From Polaribacter dokdonensis (GTDB taxonomy: Bacteria; Bacteroidota; Bacteroidia; Flavobacteriales; Flavobacteriaceae), in contig NZ_CP101505.1 of assembly GCF_024362345.1 (NCBI RefSeq), positions 764,001 through 828,000 on the forward strand: DNA of 64,000 bases, given 5' to 3'. Below the pieces are notes generated by a model. It saw only the letters and a program-made list of their open reading frames with translations, was not told where the DNA came from and did not search any database. Each line of letters begins with the position of its first letter. Positions within the stretch are counted from its first letter, which is position 1. Below are positions 1-9,428 of this stretch, one piece after another. The position numbers and the translations under genes were made by a program.

Positions 1-462
1 GGTGATTTTATTGCTTTTGCAAAAAAACAAGAATGGTATAAAAACACATTAATAGTAATTATGTCAGATCATGGACATAGTTCTCCAAAACACGAAGGTG
101 AGTTTTTTGCGCCAATTAAATTTCAAATTCCTATGTTGTGGTTGGGAGGAGCTATTAATCCAAACATTAAAGAAGTTGATGTAATTTCGAGTCAAGTAGA
201 TTTTTCATATACTTTATTGGATCTTTTAAAAGGAGATAATAGCAGGTTTGTTTTTGGTAAAAATTTATTCAATACGTCTAATAAGCAATATGCTTATTAT
301 TCATTCAACAAAGGCTTTGGTTTGGTTTCTAAAGAAGGCAATTACCTTTATGATTACATTAAAAAAGAAAGTATCACTGCATCAGGTTCTACAACTTATT
401 TAGATTCTTTAGGTAAAGCAATTACACAAGATGCTTACAATGACTTTTTGAACAGAAAGTAA
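1..462 (+). CDS. LTA synthase-like sulfatase, C-terminal part (5' end outside window)
   Basis: The reading frame is open from base 1, so this is the last 153 codons of a longer gene. The visible part carries VIMSDHGH, the Asp-His metal-ligand motif near the end of alkaline-phosphatase-fold sulfatases. It then has HEGEF and a region reading SQVDFSYTLLDLL, typical of the C-terminus of lipoteichoic acid synthase-like (LtaS/MdoB) sulfatases. These are membrane-anchored phosphoglycerol or phosphoethanolamine transferases with an extracytoplasmic catalytic domain; the membrane part would lie upstream of the window. In Gram-negative Bacteroidota the acceptor is usually unknown. The stop codon directly abuts the stop of the convergent downstream gene, with no spacer. 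Family assignment is good; substrate is unknown. Confidence 0.8.
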   Translation, partial: GDFIAFAKKQEWYKNTLIVIMSDHGHSSPKHEGEFFAPIKFQIPMLWLGGAINPNIKEVDVISSQVDFSYTLLDLLKGDNSRFVFGKNLFNTSNKQYAYYSFNKGFGLVSKEGNYLYDYIKKESITASGSTTYLDSLGKAITQDAYNDFLNRK

Positions 463-870
463 TTACTTTTTATTTAAATATTCTTCTATATCTGCAATAT
501 GATGTTGTAATGCTTCAGTAGAAATTTGAATTTCTCTAATTAAGAAAACGAGTGACATCAACAACAAAATTAAACCCAAACCAAAAGCATAAGCTGCAAC
601 AATGTAAAAATTGATGTAAATTAAAAACATTGTAAGCACACAGAATAACAAGCTAGTAATTCCGAAAATCTGCATCCATCTTGTTAGATTTAACCGAACT
701 TTTAAGTTTTGAATTTGTCTTAATAAAGAATCGTCTTTCTCTTTTAAATATTTATCATGCAAATTTCGAATTACAGCTGCATAAGCTAAAAATCGATTTG
801 TATACGCTAACATGATTAATGAAATTGCAGAAAATAATAAAGCTGGTGTTGTTAGAGATAGTTCTTCCAT
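463..870 (-). CDS. DUF2721-type membrane protein
   Basis: A protein of about 135 residues with three hydrophobic segments: one near the N-terminus (LTTPALLFSAISLIMLAYTN) and two in the second half. Between them is a basic, charged cytoplasmic stretch (residues about 40-65) that looks helical. This arrangement matches the DUF2721 family of small inner-membrane proteins of unknown function. An upstream ATG at 903 adds 11 residues. I prefer the ATG at 870 because the protein then begins with MEELSLTTPALLF, directly before the first membrane helix. It converges on the sulfatase gene with no intergenic base. No specific function can be given. Confidence 0.75.
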   Translation of the reverse strand: MEELSLTTPALLFSAISLIMLAYTNRFLAYAAVIRNLHDKYLKEKDDSLLRQIQNLKVRLNLTRWMQIFGITSLLFCVLTMFLIYINFYIVAAYAFGLGLILLLMSLVFLIREIQISTEALQHHIADIEEYLNKK

Positions 871-947
871 AATTTCAAATGTAGATATTTTTACCAAATG
901 CATTCATAATTAATTTGATAGTATTAAATAGGATTAGTAAATACATA

Positions 948-955
948 TACTTTTG
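948..955 (+). promoter_or_regulatory. Candidate -7 box (TAnnTTTG)
   Basis: TACTTTTG matches the Bacteroidota -7 consensus TAnnTTTG and lies 13 bases before the ATG at 969. I see no TTG at the expected -33 spacing, so the call rests on one element only. Confidence 0.35.
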
Positions 956-968
956 AAAAAAACTAATC

Positions 969-1730
969 ATGGAAACTATAAGAAAAATCGGAATTATAAC
1001 TAAAGGGTTCATTTATTCCCTAGTTGGTATATTAACTTTTTTAGCTGCCATTAATTACGGAGGTCAGGTATCAGGTAAAAATAAAGTTATAGGTTTTTTA
1101 GAACAACAAACTTTTGGTCAAACCTTGGTAATTATAATCGCTTCTGGATTGCTTTTGTATGCTTTATGGAGATTTTACTCAGCTTTTTTAGATGGTAAAA
1201 ATGAAGGTTCAGATAAAAAAGGAATTTTAAAAAGAATAGGATATTTCATCAGTGGAGCAATTTATACCTTATTATCAATTTCTATTTTTACAAAAACGTC
1301 AAACTCATCAAATAGTAGCAGAACTGAAGCTACTGAAATGCTTATTGATAATGAAGCAGGAATCATTCTACTTTATGTTATTGGCATCATTTTATTTTTA
1401 GTTGGAATTTATCAGTTTTATAAGGGATACAGCAATAAATTTTTAAAAGAGATTGAAAACACTGGGAAAGTAGAATCAAAAAATATTCTCAAAAAATCTG
1501 GTAAATATGGGCTTATTGCAAGAGGAATTTCTTTCGGAATTTTTGGCTTTTTTGTGGTAGTTGCAGCAAGTCAAAAAAATGCAGAAGCAATAAAAGGTTT
1601 AGAAGGTATGTTTAATTACCTACAATCATATAAATGGGGTAATATTTTAATGGGATTAATGGCTGTTGGATTTTTTGCATATGGTATTTACCAATATTTC
1701 TTGGCAAGATATAGTTCTTTGTATTCATAG
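969..1730 (+). CDS. DUF1206 family membrane protein
   Basis: A 253-residue polytopic membrane protein with about six predicted transmembrane helices arranged as three similar two-helix units (residues about 8-75, 85-155, 180-250). Each unit starts with a KxGxxxKGxxY-like or GLIARG-like motif, for example IGIITKGFIYSLVG and YGLIARGISFGIFG. That three-fold repeat is the hallmark of the DUF1206 family, a widespread set of integral membrane proteins with no established activity. A TAnnTTTG box lies just upstream. The downstream dipeptidase starts 21 bases after its stop, so the two may be co-transcribed. Confidence 0.8.
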   Translation: METIRKIGIITKGFIYSLVGILTFLAAINYGGQVSGKNKVIGFLEQQTFGQTLVIIIASGLLLYALWRFYSAFLDGKNEGSDKKGILKRIGYFISGAIYTLLSISIFTKTSNSSNSSRTEATEMLIDNEAGIILLYVIGIILFLVGIYQFYKGYSNKFLKEIENTGKVESKNILKKSGKYGLIARGISFGIFGFFVVVAASQKNAEAIKGLEGMFNYLQSYKWGNILMGLMAVGFFAYGIYQYFLARYSSLYS

Positions 1731-1751
1731 GGAATTATTACATTTGTTACT

Positions 1752-2420
1752 ATGATAAAAAAGATTTGCTTCATCCTGTTACTTTATTCTACCAGCTATT
1801 TTAGTCAAGATTTAGCAAAAGGTTTCATATACTTATCAGATATAGATTCATCAATTCAATCAGAATTACGATATTATTCTAACAATAATTTTATTGGCAA
1901 ACCTATAGATGGTTATAAAAATGATTGTGTAATTCTAACTAAACAAACAGCTTTAGCATTAAAAAAAATACAAACTGAATTAAAAAAACAAGGGCTAAGT
2001 TTAAAAATATTTGATGCATACAGACCACAAAAAGCAGTAGACCATTTTGTAAAATGGGCCAAAGTACTTAATGATACTTTAATGAAAAAAGAATACTATC
2101 CTAGTTTACCAAAGTCAGAGCTCTTTAAACAAGGATATATTGCTTCTAAATCTGGACACACAAGAGGTAGTACTGTAGATTTAACCATTATTAATATCAA
2201 AACAGGTAAAGAATTAGATATGGGGAGCCCTTATGATTTTTTTGGAGTTCAGTCACATCCTTTTCATGAAAATATTTCAAAAACACAAAAAGAAAATAGA
2301 ATGCTTTTGCGCAAAGTGATGTTAGCTCAAAATTTTATTCCTTATAAGAATGAATGGTGGCATTTTACCTTAAGTAATGAGCCATTTAGAAATCAATATT
2401 TTAATTTTAATATTGAATAA
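1752..2420 (+). CDS. D-alanyl-D-alanine dipeptidase (VanX/DdpX-like, peptidase M15D)
   Basis: Zinc-dependent D-Ala-D-Ala dipeptidase, which releases D-alanine from the peptidoglycan precursor dipeptide or recycles it from turnover. The 222-residue sequence has a signal peptide (about residues 1-18), the FDAYRP motif with the catalytic Arg at 91, the metal motif SGHTRGSTVD (His136, Asp143) and EWWH (catalytic Glu201, zinc ligand His204). All four M15D signatures are intact. Signal peptide plus family point to the periplasm. There are no VanH/VanA-type neighbours, so a role in cell-wall recycling or D-Ala scavenging is more likely than glycopeptide resistance. Confidence 0.88.
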   Translation: MIKKICFILLLYSTSYFSQDLAKGFIYLSDIDSSIQSELRYYSNNNFIGKPIDGYKNDCVILTKQTALALKKIQTELKKQGLSLKIFDAYRPQKAVDHFVKWAKVLNDTLMKKEYYPSLPKSELFKQGYIASKSGHTRGSTVDLTIINIKTGKELDMGSPYDFFGVQSHPFHENISKTQKENRMLLRKVMLAQNFIPYKNEWWHFTLSNEPFRNQYFNFNIE

Positions 2421-2462
2421 AACTTTAACAATTCTAAAACAGCCTTCAATTAAACTCGGCAT

Positions 2463-2470
2463 TATATTTG
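2463..2470 (+). promoter_or_regulatory. Candidate -7 box (TAnnTTTG)
   Basis: TATATTTG fits the Bacteroidota -7 consensus and lies 26 bases before the ATG at 2497. No convincing -33 TTG is seen at 19-21 bases upstream. Confidence 0.35.
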
Positions 2471-2496
2471 CTTTAATTGAGCTGTAAGATTACCAT

Positions 2497-3168
2497 ATGA
2501 AAATTAAACCTCAAATAATTTTAAGTTTCCTAATTGTATTTATTAGTATAAATACGTTTGGGCAATTAGATACTAATAAAGGCACCAAAGAAAAAGGTAA
2601 AACAAAAGCAGTTGTTTTAACTAATTCTAAGGTTGCAAAAAAACCAAACTCAATAGAATTAAAGGGTACTTCTGGTTTTGAAAGGGCTTTCAATGCAGAA
2701 AGAGAACGTTTAAGAAAGCAAAACAAACAGAATGATTTAAATAATAAAGGCATTTTAACTCAGGCTAAATTAAACGAACAGCGTTTTATGAAGTCTTTTA
2801 AAAAAATAAAAGGTCAATATATAATTCCTAAAATAGATCAAGATTTAGGAAGCTTTAGAACAGACTCTAAAAGTGTTAACATTATTTGTAGAGATTACCA
2901 ATATCCAGATGGAGATAGAGTAACTATTTATATTAATGATATTCCAGTGGTTTATAATATCACATTAAGAGAGAACTATCAGAAGTTTAATATTCCATTA
3001 GATGTTGGTATCAACAAAATAGTTATTGAAGCACTAAATCAAGGTACATCTGGCCCAAATACTGCTGCCTTTAAGGTTTATAGCGATTCTGGATCGTTAA
3101 TTTCTTCAAACGAATGGAACCTAGCAACTGGTGCAAAAGCAACACTTTTAATTGCGAAAGACAAATAG
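2497..3168 (+). CDS. Exported protein of unknown function
   Basis: A 223-residue protein beginning with a signal peptide (hydrophobic to about residue 21, then FGQ as a likely cleavage region). The next 90 residues are rich in Lys, Asn and Gln and look disordered or helical (around ERERLRKQNKQN). The C-terminal part, about residues 120-223, alternates hydrophobic and polar residues (VTIYINDIPVVYN, INKIVIEALNQG) and looks like a small beta-sandwich. Its conserved look, including the GDRVTIYINDIPV core, suggests a binding or adhesion module, but I cannot name a family with confidence. No T9SS tail, lipobox or catalytic motif is visible. It is probably periplasmic. Confidence 0.65.
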   Translation: MKIKPQIILSFLIVFISINTFGQLDTNKGTKEKGKTKAVVLTNSKVAKKPNSIELKGTSGFERAFNAERERLRKQNKQNDLNNKGILTQAKLNEQRFMKSFKKIKGQYIIPKIDQDLGSFRTDSKSVNIICRDYQYPDGDRVTIYINDIPVVYNITLRENYQKFNIPLDVGINKIVIEALNQGTSGPNTAAFKVYSDSGSLISSNEWNLATGAKATLLIAKDK

Positions 3169-3236
3169 AAAAATTTCTTCTAAATCGATTTCGCTAAAAT
3201 AAAATAATCTAGTTTTTTTATTCTTTATAAATGCGT

Positions 3237-3244
3237 TATTTTTG
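3237..3244 (+). promoter_or_regulatory. Candidate -7 box upstream of pdhA
   Basis: TATTTTTG matches TAnnTTTG and sits 55 bases before the pdhA start, leaving an untranslated leader. No matching -33 TTG is seen. Confidence 0.35.
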
Positions 3245-3299
3245 TATTAACTGTTATACAATAATGTATTGTATTATAACTTAATCAACGATTTAAAGA

Positions 3300-4289
3300 A
3301 TGAAAAAAATCACCAAAGAAACGTATTTAGATTGGTACAAAAACATGCTTTTCTGGCGTAAATTCGAAGACAAATTAGCTTCAGTTTATATTCAACAAAA
3401 AGTAAGAGGCTTTTTACATTTATATAATGGGCAAGAAGCAATCTTAGCAGGTGCTCTGCATGCAATGGATTTATCTAAAGATAAAATGATTACTGCATAC
3501 AGAAATCACGTACAACCAATTGGTATGGGTGAAGATCCTAAAAAAGTAATGGCAGAATTATATGGTAAAGCTACTGGTACCTCTAAAGGTATGGGTGGTT
3601 CAATGCATATTTTCTCTAAAGAATTTGGTTTTTATGGAGGTCATGGTATTGTTGGTGGTCAAATACCTTTAGGTGCAGGTATTGCATTTGGAGACAAGTA
3701 TAAAGGTAGTGATGCTGTAACTTTAACATGTTTTGGTGATGGTGCTGCAAGACAAGGTTCTTTGCATGAGGCATTCAATTTAGCTATGTTATGGAAATTA
3801 CCAGTAATTTTTATTTGTGAAAATAATGGTTATGCAATGGGTACTTCTGTAGAGAGAACAGCAAATCATACAGATATTTGGAAATTAGGTTTAGGTTACG
3901 AAATGCCTTGTGGACCTGTAGATGCAATGAATCCTATTAAAGTAGCAGAAGCTATAGATGAAGCAATACAGAGAGCAAGAAGAGGTGATGGACCAACTTT
4001 CTTAGAAATGAAAACATACAGATATAGAGGTCACTCAATGTCTGATGCTCAACACTACAGAACAAAAGATGAAGTAGAAGAGTACAAAAAAATAGATCCT
4101 ATTACTCAAGTAAAAGATGTAATCTTTGAAAAAGGGTATGCAACAGAAGATGAAATATCTGCTATTGATAAAGAAGTGAAAGCTATGGTTAAAGAATGTG
4201 AAAAATTCGCAGACGAATCTCCATATCCAGATACTCAACAATTGTATGATATGGTTTATGAACAAGAAGATTATCCTTTTATAAGTTAA
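3300..4289 (+). CDS. pdhA: Pyruvate dehydrogenase E1 component, alpha subunit
   Basis: Thiamine-diphosphate enzyme that decarboxylates pyruvate and reductively acetylates the lipoyl arms of E2, feeding acetyl-CoA to the TCA cycle. The 329-residue length fits the alpha subunit of the heterotetrameric E1. The ThDP/Mg motif is at about residues 145-175: GDGAARQGSLHEA, ending in ENN. The regulatory loop reads YRGHSMSDAQHYR near residue 240. An E2 gene follows after 3 bases, so E1 and E2 are translated together. The E1 beta partner is not in the window and must be encoded elsewhere. A 2-oxoisovalerate E1 alpha is an alternative, but the E2 pairing favours pyruvate. Confidence 0.93.
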   Translation: MKKITKETYLDWYKNMLFWRKFEDKLASVYIQQKVRGFLHLYNGQEAILAGALHAMDLSKDKMITAYRNHVQPIGMGEDPKKVMAELYGKATGTSKGMGGSMHIFSKEFGFYGGHGIVGGQIPLGAGIAFGDKYKGSDAVTLTCFGDGAARQGSLHEAFNLAMLWKLPVIFICENNGYAMGTSVERTANHTDIWKLGLGYEMPCGPVDAMNPIKVAEAIDEAIQRARRGDGPTFLEMKTYRYRGHSMSDAQHYRTKDEVEEYKKIDPITQVKDVIFEKGYATEDEISAIDKEVKAMVKECEKFADESPYPDTQQLYDMVYEQEDYPFIS

Positions 4290-4292
4290 GAT

Positions 4293-5945
4293 ATGGCTAC
4301 AGTAGTAAATATGCCGCGTTTAAGTGATACCATGGAAGAAGGTGTTGTGGCAAAATGGTTAAAAAATGTTGGTGATAAAGTAGAAGAAGGAGATATTCTT
4401 GCTGAAATTGAAACTGATAAAGCTACAATGGAGTTTGAATCTTTTCACGAAGGTACTTTATTGCACATAGGTATTCAAGAAGGTGAAACTTCTCCTGTAG
4501 ATAAGTTATTAGCTATTATTGGTGAAGAAGGTGAAGATATTTCTGGCCTTTTAAGTGGTGCTGATAATTCTAAAGAAGCTGACTCATCTTCTAACCAAGA
4601 GAAAGAAGAAGAATCGAAAGAAGTTGAAACTGAAGCTACTTCTAACAATACAGAAATTCCTGAAGGAGTTAATGTGATTTCTATGCCACGTTTAAGTGAT
4701 ACTATGACAGATGGTACAGTTGCAACTTGGTTAAAAAGTGTTGGAGATAAAGTTGAGGAAGGAGATATCCTTGCTGAAATTGAAACTGATAAAGCTACAA
4801 TGGAGTTTGAGTGTTTCTACGAAGGAACTATTTTACACATTGGAGTTCAAGAAGGTGAAACTGCACCTGTAGATAGCTTATTAACTATAATTGGTCCAGA
4901 AGGTACAGATGTTTCTGCTATTATTAAAAATGGTGGAGCAACTGCAAGCTCATCATCATCTGAAAAGAAATCTGAAACTTCTAACGATGCAAAAGAAGAA
5001 GCTCCAAAAGCTGAAGCTAAAAGTGATACAAATAAAACTGAGACTAATACAACAACTACAACTAATGGTGGTAGAATTTTAGCATCACCTTTAGCTAAAA
5101 AGATTGCTTCTGATAAAGGAATTGATTTATCTCAAGTTTCTGGTTCTGGAGAAAATGGAAGAATCATTAAAAAAGATGTTGAAAATTATACACCTGCTGC
5201 TAAAACAGAGGTAGCTGCAACAACATCAAATAGTGCAGCTCCAGTTATTTCTTTAAGTGGTGAAGAGAAATCTGAAGAAGTTAAGAATTCTCAAATGCGC
5301 AAAGCAATTGCAAAATCTTTAGGTAACTCTAAATTTTCTGCTCCAGACTTTAGTTTAAATATTGAAGTTGATATGGAAAATGCTATGGCTTCTAGAAAGA
5401 CCATTAATGCAATTCCAGATACAAAAGTATCATTTAATGATATGGTTGTTAAAGCATGTGCTATGGCATTAAAGAAACATCCACAAGTAAATACTTCATG
5501 GTCTGATAATAATACTATTTATCATTCTCATATTCATGTTGGTGTTGCTGTTGCAGTAGATGATGGTTTATTAGTACCCGTAATTAAGCATACAGATCAT
5601 TTAAGTTTAACACAGATTGGTGCTGGTGTTCGTGATTTAGCAGGTAAAGCTAGAAACAAAAAAATTGCTCCTGCAGAAATGCAAGGAAGTACTTTTACAG
5701 TATCTAATTTAGGTATGTTTGGTATAGATAACTTTACATCAATTATCAATCAACCAAATTCAGCAATCTTATCTGTAGGAACAATTGTAGAAAAACCAGT
5801 TGTAAAAAATGGACAAATTGTGGTTGGTAACACTATGAAATTGACATTAACTTGTGATCATAGAACTGTAGATGGTGCTGTAGGTGCTCAATTTTTACAA
5901 ACATTAAAAACGTTTATTGAAAATCCTGTTACAATGTTAGCTTAA
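4293..5945 (+). CDS. Dihydrolipoamide acetyltransferase, E2 of the pyruvate dehydrogenase complex
   Basis: Core subunit of the pyruvate dehydrogenase complex. It transfers the acetyl group from the lipoyl arm to CoA and scaffolds E1 and E3. The 550 residues contain two N-terminal lipoyl domains, almost repeats of each other, with lipoyl lysines in ETDKA at 43 and 167. Each is followed by a flexible linker rich in Ser, Glu, Lys and Thr. The peripheral subunit-binding domain is at about 261-300 (RILASPLAKKIA). The catalytic acyltransferase domain runs to the end, with the active-site DHRTVDG (His523, Asp527). It starts 3 bases after pdhA and is followed by a strong hairpin terminator. An alternative 2-oxoacid complex is possible but less likely. 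Confidence 0.93.
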   Translation: MATVVNMPRLSDTMEEGVVAKWLKNVGDKVEEGDILAEIETDKATMEFESFHEGTLLHIGIQEGETSPVDKLLAIIGEEGEDISGLLSGADNSKEADSSSNQEKEEESKEVETEATSNNTEIPEGVNVISMPRLSDTMTDGTVATWLKSVGDKVEEGDILAEIETDKATMEFECFYEGTILHIGVQEGETAPVDSLLTIIGPEGTDVSAIIKNGGATASSSSSEKKSETSNDAKEEAPKAEAKSDTNKTETNTTTTTNGGRILASPLAKKIASDKGIDLSQVSGSGENGRIIKKDVENYTPAAKTEVAATTSNSAAPVISLSGEEKSEEVKNSQMRKAIAKSLGNSKFSAPDFSLNIEVDMENAMASRKTINAIPDTKVSFNDMVVKACAMALKKHPQVNTSWSDNNTIYHSHIHVGVAVAVDDGLLVPVIKHTDHLSLTQIGAGVRDLAGKARNKKIAPAEMQGSTFTVSNLGMFGIDNFTSIINQPNSAILSVGTIVEKPVVKNGQIVVGNTMKLTLTCDHRTVDGAVGAQFLQTLKTFIENPVTMLA

Positions 5946-5970
5946 TTTTCTGTAGATTTTAAAATATAAA

Positions 5971-5998
5971 AAATCCTAAACTATAAAGTTTAGGATTT
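5971..5998. terminator. Bidirectional hairpin terminator
   Basis: A perfect 12-bp stem (AAATCCTAAACT paired with its complement) with a 4-base loop, flanked by A and T runs. It sits between the convergent E2 and serine hydrolase genes and can serve both. Confidence 0.85.
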
Positions 5999-6021
5999 TT
6001 TTTGAGTTTTAATCTTTACAA

Positions 6022-7218
6022 TTAAACTTTCAGATTTTCTGATATAATTTTTTTAATTCTTTTATTTAAATACTTTAAAGAATTGTAACTAGTATGCTCT
6101 AGTACTATAACTACTAAATCTTCTTCTAAATAATTGGTTAAAGCTGTGCTAAACCCATTCCATTTTCCATAATGATAAACGTTTTTATCATCTTTTCTAC
6201 CCATTCTAAAACCAAAACCATAAGGCACTTTTCTTCCAAAAATAGTTTCACCTTTAGAGTACATTTGCTGTAAGGATTCTTTTGATAATAGATTTCCTGA
6301 GTTTAATGCATAAGTCCATTTAAACAAATCTTCTGCTGTTGAATATACATTTTTATCACCTACAATAGCATCATTAACTGTGTTCCCAATTTTTAAATGT
6401 TTCCAACCTCTATATAATCGATAACCATTTAATTGATTCTTTCTAACTGTATCATTCTGATAACTATAAACAAATGAATTATTCATATTTAGAGGATCAA
6501 AAATATACTTTTTCAGATATTGATTATAAGGCAAGCCACTCACCTTTTCTACAATGGAAGCCAAAACTACATACCCTGTATTAGAATAATCAAAATTACG
6601 ACCAGGTTTAAAAAAGCGTTGCGCTTTAGAAAATGGTAGCACACTCATTAAATCTGTATTTGTTGGTGCTTTGTTCTCCTTCCACTCATGCTCTGCCACC
6701 CAAAAATACTTTGGCAATCCAGAAGTGTGATTTAATAAATTTTTAATTGTGATGTTTTTGTATGGAAATTCAGGAAAAAAATAGTTTACAGTATCTGTAA
6801 GTTTAATTTTACCCTTTTCTTTTAATTGCATAATTGCAGCTGCAGTAAACTGTTTACTAACTGAAGCTAATTGAAATACAGACTCTTCCTTTAAAGGAAC
6901 TTTCTTTCTAAAATCTGCATAACCTACTTGATTTTGATATACAATTTTTTGGTTTTTAGCTACTAAAACTGAACCATGAAAATCGTGTCTTTTATTTATT
7001 CTTTTTAATAATGAATCTAATTTCTTATTTACTTTTATGGTAGTTTCTTCAGGAAAATACTCAACAGGTATATCAACTATGGGCTTATTATTACTTACAA
7101 TTTCTTTTTTAATAAGTTTCTTAGAAACGTCTTTTTCTGATTGTGAAGAAAATATAGACAGTAAAATACCTCCAACTAATAAAAAAAGAATCAATATGGT
7201 TTTATAAAGCTTACTCAT
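6022..7218 (-). CDS. Beta-lactamase-fold serine hydrolase (class C-like, S12 family)
   Basis: About 398 residues with an N-terminal hydrophobic helix (about 7-22), then the beta-lactamase/penicillin-binding-protein-like fold. The nucleophile motif SxxK is at Ser119-Val-Ser-Lys122 (FQLASVSKQFT). The second motif is YSN in FDYSNTGYV. The third region reads HYGKWNGF, taking the place of the usual HTG or KTG. Members are esterases, D-aminopeptidases or peptidases, and few are true beta-lactamases. I place the start at ATG 7218 because the ATG at 7275 overlaps recG and adds residues that do not look like a signal. The gap to the recG stop is 10 bases, which suggests co-transcription with recG. Confidence 0.82.
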   Translation of the reverse strand: MSKLYKTILILFLLVGGILLSIFSSQSEKDVSKKLIKKEIVSNNKPIVDIPVEYFPEETTIKVNKKLDSLLKRINKRHDFHGSVLVAKNQKIVYQNQVGYADFRKKVPLKEESVFQLASVSKQFTAAAIMQLKEKGKIKLTDTVNYFFPEFPYKNITIKNLLNHTSGLPKYFWVAEHEWKENKAPTNTDLMSVLPFSKAQRFFKPGRNFDYSNTGYVVLASIVEKVSGLPYNQYLKKYIFDPLNMNNSFVYSYQNDTVRKNQLNGYRLYRGWKHLKIGNTVNDAIVGDKNVYSTAEDLFKWTYALNSGNLLSKESLQQMYSKGETIFGRKVPYGFGFRMGRKDDKNVYHYGKWNGFSTALTNYLEEDLVVIVLEHTSYNSLKYLNKRIKKIISENLKV

Positions 7219-7228
7219 CATTATTAAA

Positions 7229-9325
7229 TTAACTAATATTACTCCAAATTTTAGAATTTCTATTAATTTTAGCAAACGTATTTTTTATTGGTAAATTGTG
7301 TTCCATCTCTAAATTTGGATCCTCTTGCAATAAATCTATGGCTGTATTTCTAGCTGCAACTAAAATTTTAGAATCCTTAGAAACATCAGCAATTTTAAGA
7401 TTTAAAACACCACTTTGTTGTGTACCCATAAGATTTCCTGGTCCACGTAATTTTAAATCAACCTCAGCAATTTTAAAGCCATCTGTAGTATCTACCATTG
7501 TTTTTAAACGGGTTTTACCTTCTTCAGATAATTTATAGCTAGAAAGCAAAATACAATAACTTTGATCTGCACCTCTACCTACTCTTCCTCTTAATTGATG
7601 TAATTGAGATAAACCAAACCTTTCTGAGCTTTCAATAATCATTACACTTGCATTAGGCACATTTACACCAACTTCAATTACAGTAGTGGCTACCATAATT
7701 TGAGTTTCACCTTTTACAAAACGTTGCATTTCATAATCCTTATCTGCAGGTTTCATTTTACCATGAACAATGCTTATTTGATATTTAGGTGATGGAAATT
7801 CTCTTGCTACACTTTCATAACCGTCCATTAAGTCTTTATAATCCATAGCTTCAGACTCCTGAATTAAAGGATACACAATATACACTTGCCTACCCTTTGC
7901 TATTTCATCCTTCATAAATTTAAAAACCGATAAACGATTACTATCAAATCTATGTACAGTTTTAATTTCTTTTCTTCCTGGAGGTAATTCATCAATTACA
8001 GAAATATCTAAATCTCCATAAACAGACATGGCTAATGTTCTAGGAATTGGAGTTGCTGTCATTACTAAAATATGAGGTGGTAAAGTATTTTTAGCCCATA
8101 ATTTTGCTCTTTGTTTTACTCCAAATCTATGCTGTTCATCAATAATTGCAATTCCTAAATTTTTAAATTTTACTTTGTCTTCTAGTAGTGCATGAGTACC
8201 AATCAAAATGTTTAAGGTACCATCTTCTAAATTTTCATGAATTTCTCTACGTTTTTTAGTTCTTACAGAGCCAGTTAAAATATCAACTTTAATATTCATA
8301 CCCTCAACTAACTCAGAAACTGCAATATAATGTTGATTTGCCAATATTTCTGTTGGAGCCATAATTGTGGCTTGGTATCCATTATCTAATGCTAAAAGTG
8401 CAGTTAATAAAGCTACAATTGTTTTTCCTGAACCAACATCTCCTTGTAAAAGTCGGTTCATATGAGCACCAGAAGCTACATCTTTTCGAATTTCTTTTAA
8501 TACCCTTTTTTGGGCATTAGTTAAATTAAATGGTAATTTTTCTGAGTAAAATTGATTAAAAATTGAACCAACATTTTCAAAAACAAATCCTTTAATTTTT
8601 GCTTTATTGATGAGTTTTTTTCTAACCAATTGCAATTGTATAAAAAACAGTTCTTCGAATTTTAATCTATTTTGTGCTTGTGCTAAATTTTCTTGACTTT
8701 TTGGAAAATGCACATTTAACAGTGCATCTCGCTTTTTCATCAACTTAAAATCGATGATAATATTGTTTGATAAACTTTCTTGAATGCTATCATAAAATTG
8801 TTGCAATAGTTTCTGAATATAGGAACGCATCAATTTATTTGACACACCAGAATTAGTAAGCTTTTCTGTAGAATGATAAATGGGTTGCATTTTAGTTTGC
8901 AACTTTTTTTTGTATTCTGTTACCAATTCCATTTCTGGATGAGGAATACTAAAACTTCCATTATAATGATTTAATTTACCATAAACCACATAGGGTACAT
9001 CTACTTTTAAAGAATCTTTAATCCATTTTTGCCCTTTAAACCACACTAACTCCATAGAACCAGAAGCATCTTGAAAAGTGGCCACTAACCTACTTCCTCT
9101 TTTTTGAGCTACAGATTTAACATTGGTTATTTTACCTACAATTTGTACCTCTGAAGAATTTGGCTGTAAATCTTTTATAGCATGAAACTTGGTTTTATCT
9201 ATATATCTAAAGGGAAAGAAATTTAATAAATCATTACAAGTTTTTATACCCAATTCTGAATACAAAAGTGTTGCTCTTTGAACACTTATGCCTGATATAT
9301 ATGTTATTGGGTAATCTAAATTCAA
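7229..9325 (-). CDS. recG: ATP-dependent DNA helicase RecG
   Basis: Superfamily 2 DNA translocase that remodels stalled replication forks and Holliday junctions. The 698 residues contain the N-terminal wedge/OB domain and the Walker A motif LLQGDVGSGKT at about 291-301. The DEQH box reads AIIDEQHRFGV, and the later helicase motifs include TATPIPRTLA and the QLRGRVGRG arginine finger. Length and motif order match the family fully. The apparent initiator is TTG at 9325; I see no in-frame ATG nearby that keeps the wedge domain, so either TTG is used or an upstream start has been missed. The serine hydrolase gene follows closely. Confidence 0.95.
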   Translation of the reverse strand: MNLDYPITYISGISVQRATLLYSELGIKTCNDLLNFFPFRYIDKTKFHAIKDLQPNSSEVQIVGKITNVKSVAQKRGSRLVATFQDASGSMELVWFKGQKWIKDSLKVDVPYVVYGKLNHYNGSFSIPHPEMELVTEYKKKLQTKMQPIYHSTEKLTNSGVSNKLMRSYIQKLLQQFYDSIQESLSNNIIIDFKLMKKRDALLNVHFPKSQENLAQAQNRLKFEELFFIQLQLVRKKLINKAKIKGFVFENVGSIFNQFYSEKLPFNLTNAQKRVLKEIRKDVASGAHMNRLLQGDVGSGKTIVALLTALLALDNGYQATIMAPTEILANQHYIAVSELVEGMNIKVDILTGSVRTKKRREIHENLEDGTLNILIGTHALLEDKVKFKNLGIAIIDEQHRFGVKQRAKLWAKNTLPPHILVMTATPIPRTLAMSVYGDLDISVIDELPPGRKEIKTVHRFDSNRLSVFKFMKDEIAKGRQVYIVYPLIQESEAMDYKDLMDGYESVAREFPSPKYQISIVHGKMKPADKDYEMQRFVKGETQIMVATTVIEVGVNVPNASVMIIESSERFGLSQLHQLRGRVGRGADQSYCILLSSYKLSEEGKTRLKTMVDTTDGFKIAEVDLKLRGPGNLMGTQQSGVLNLKIADVSKDSKILVAARNTAIDLLQEDPNLEMEHNLPIKNTFAKINRNSKIWSNIS

Positions 9326-9399
9326 TTTGCTAATTTATTTCTTAACGAAAATACACAAATCAATACAAAAAATTGAAACCTGAATTTTAATAAATAAAA

Positions 9400-9428
9400 A
9401 AAGAGAGCTGAATAAATCAGCTCTCTTT
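9400..9428 (-). terminator. Hairpin terminator (distal copy)
   Basis: Perfect 12-bp stem (AAAGAGAGCTGA with its complement), 5-base loop, and a T run in the minus-strand direction. It is downstream of the large surface-protein gene. Confidence 0.75.

Noticed and set aside
4891..5082. Plus-strand 63-residue frame inside the E2 gene
   Set aside because: Shadow of the low-complexity linker of the acetyltransferase. Composition is a frame artefact rich in Leu, Lys and Gln.
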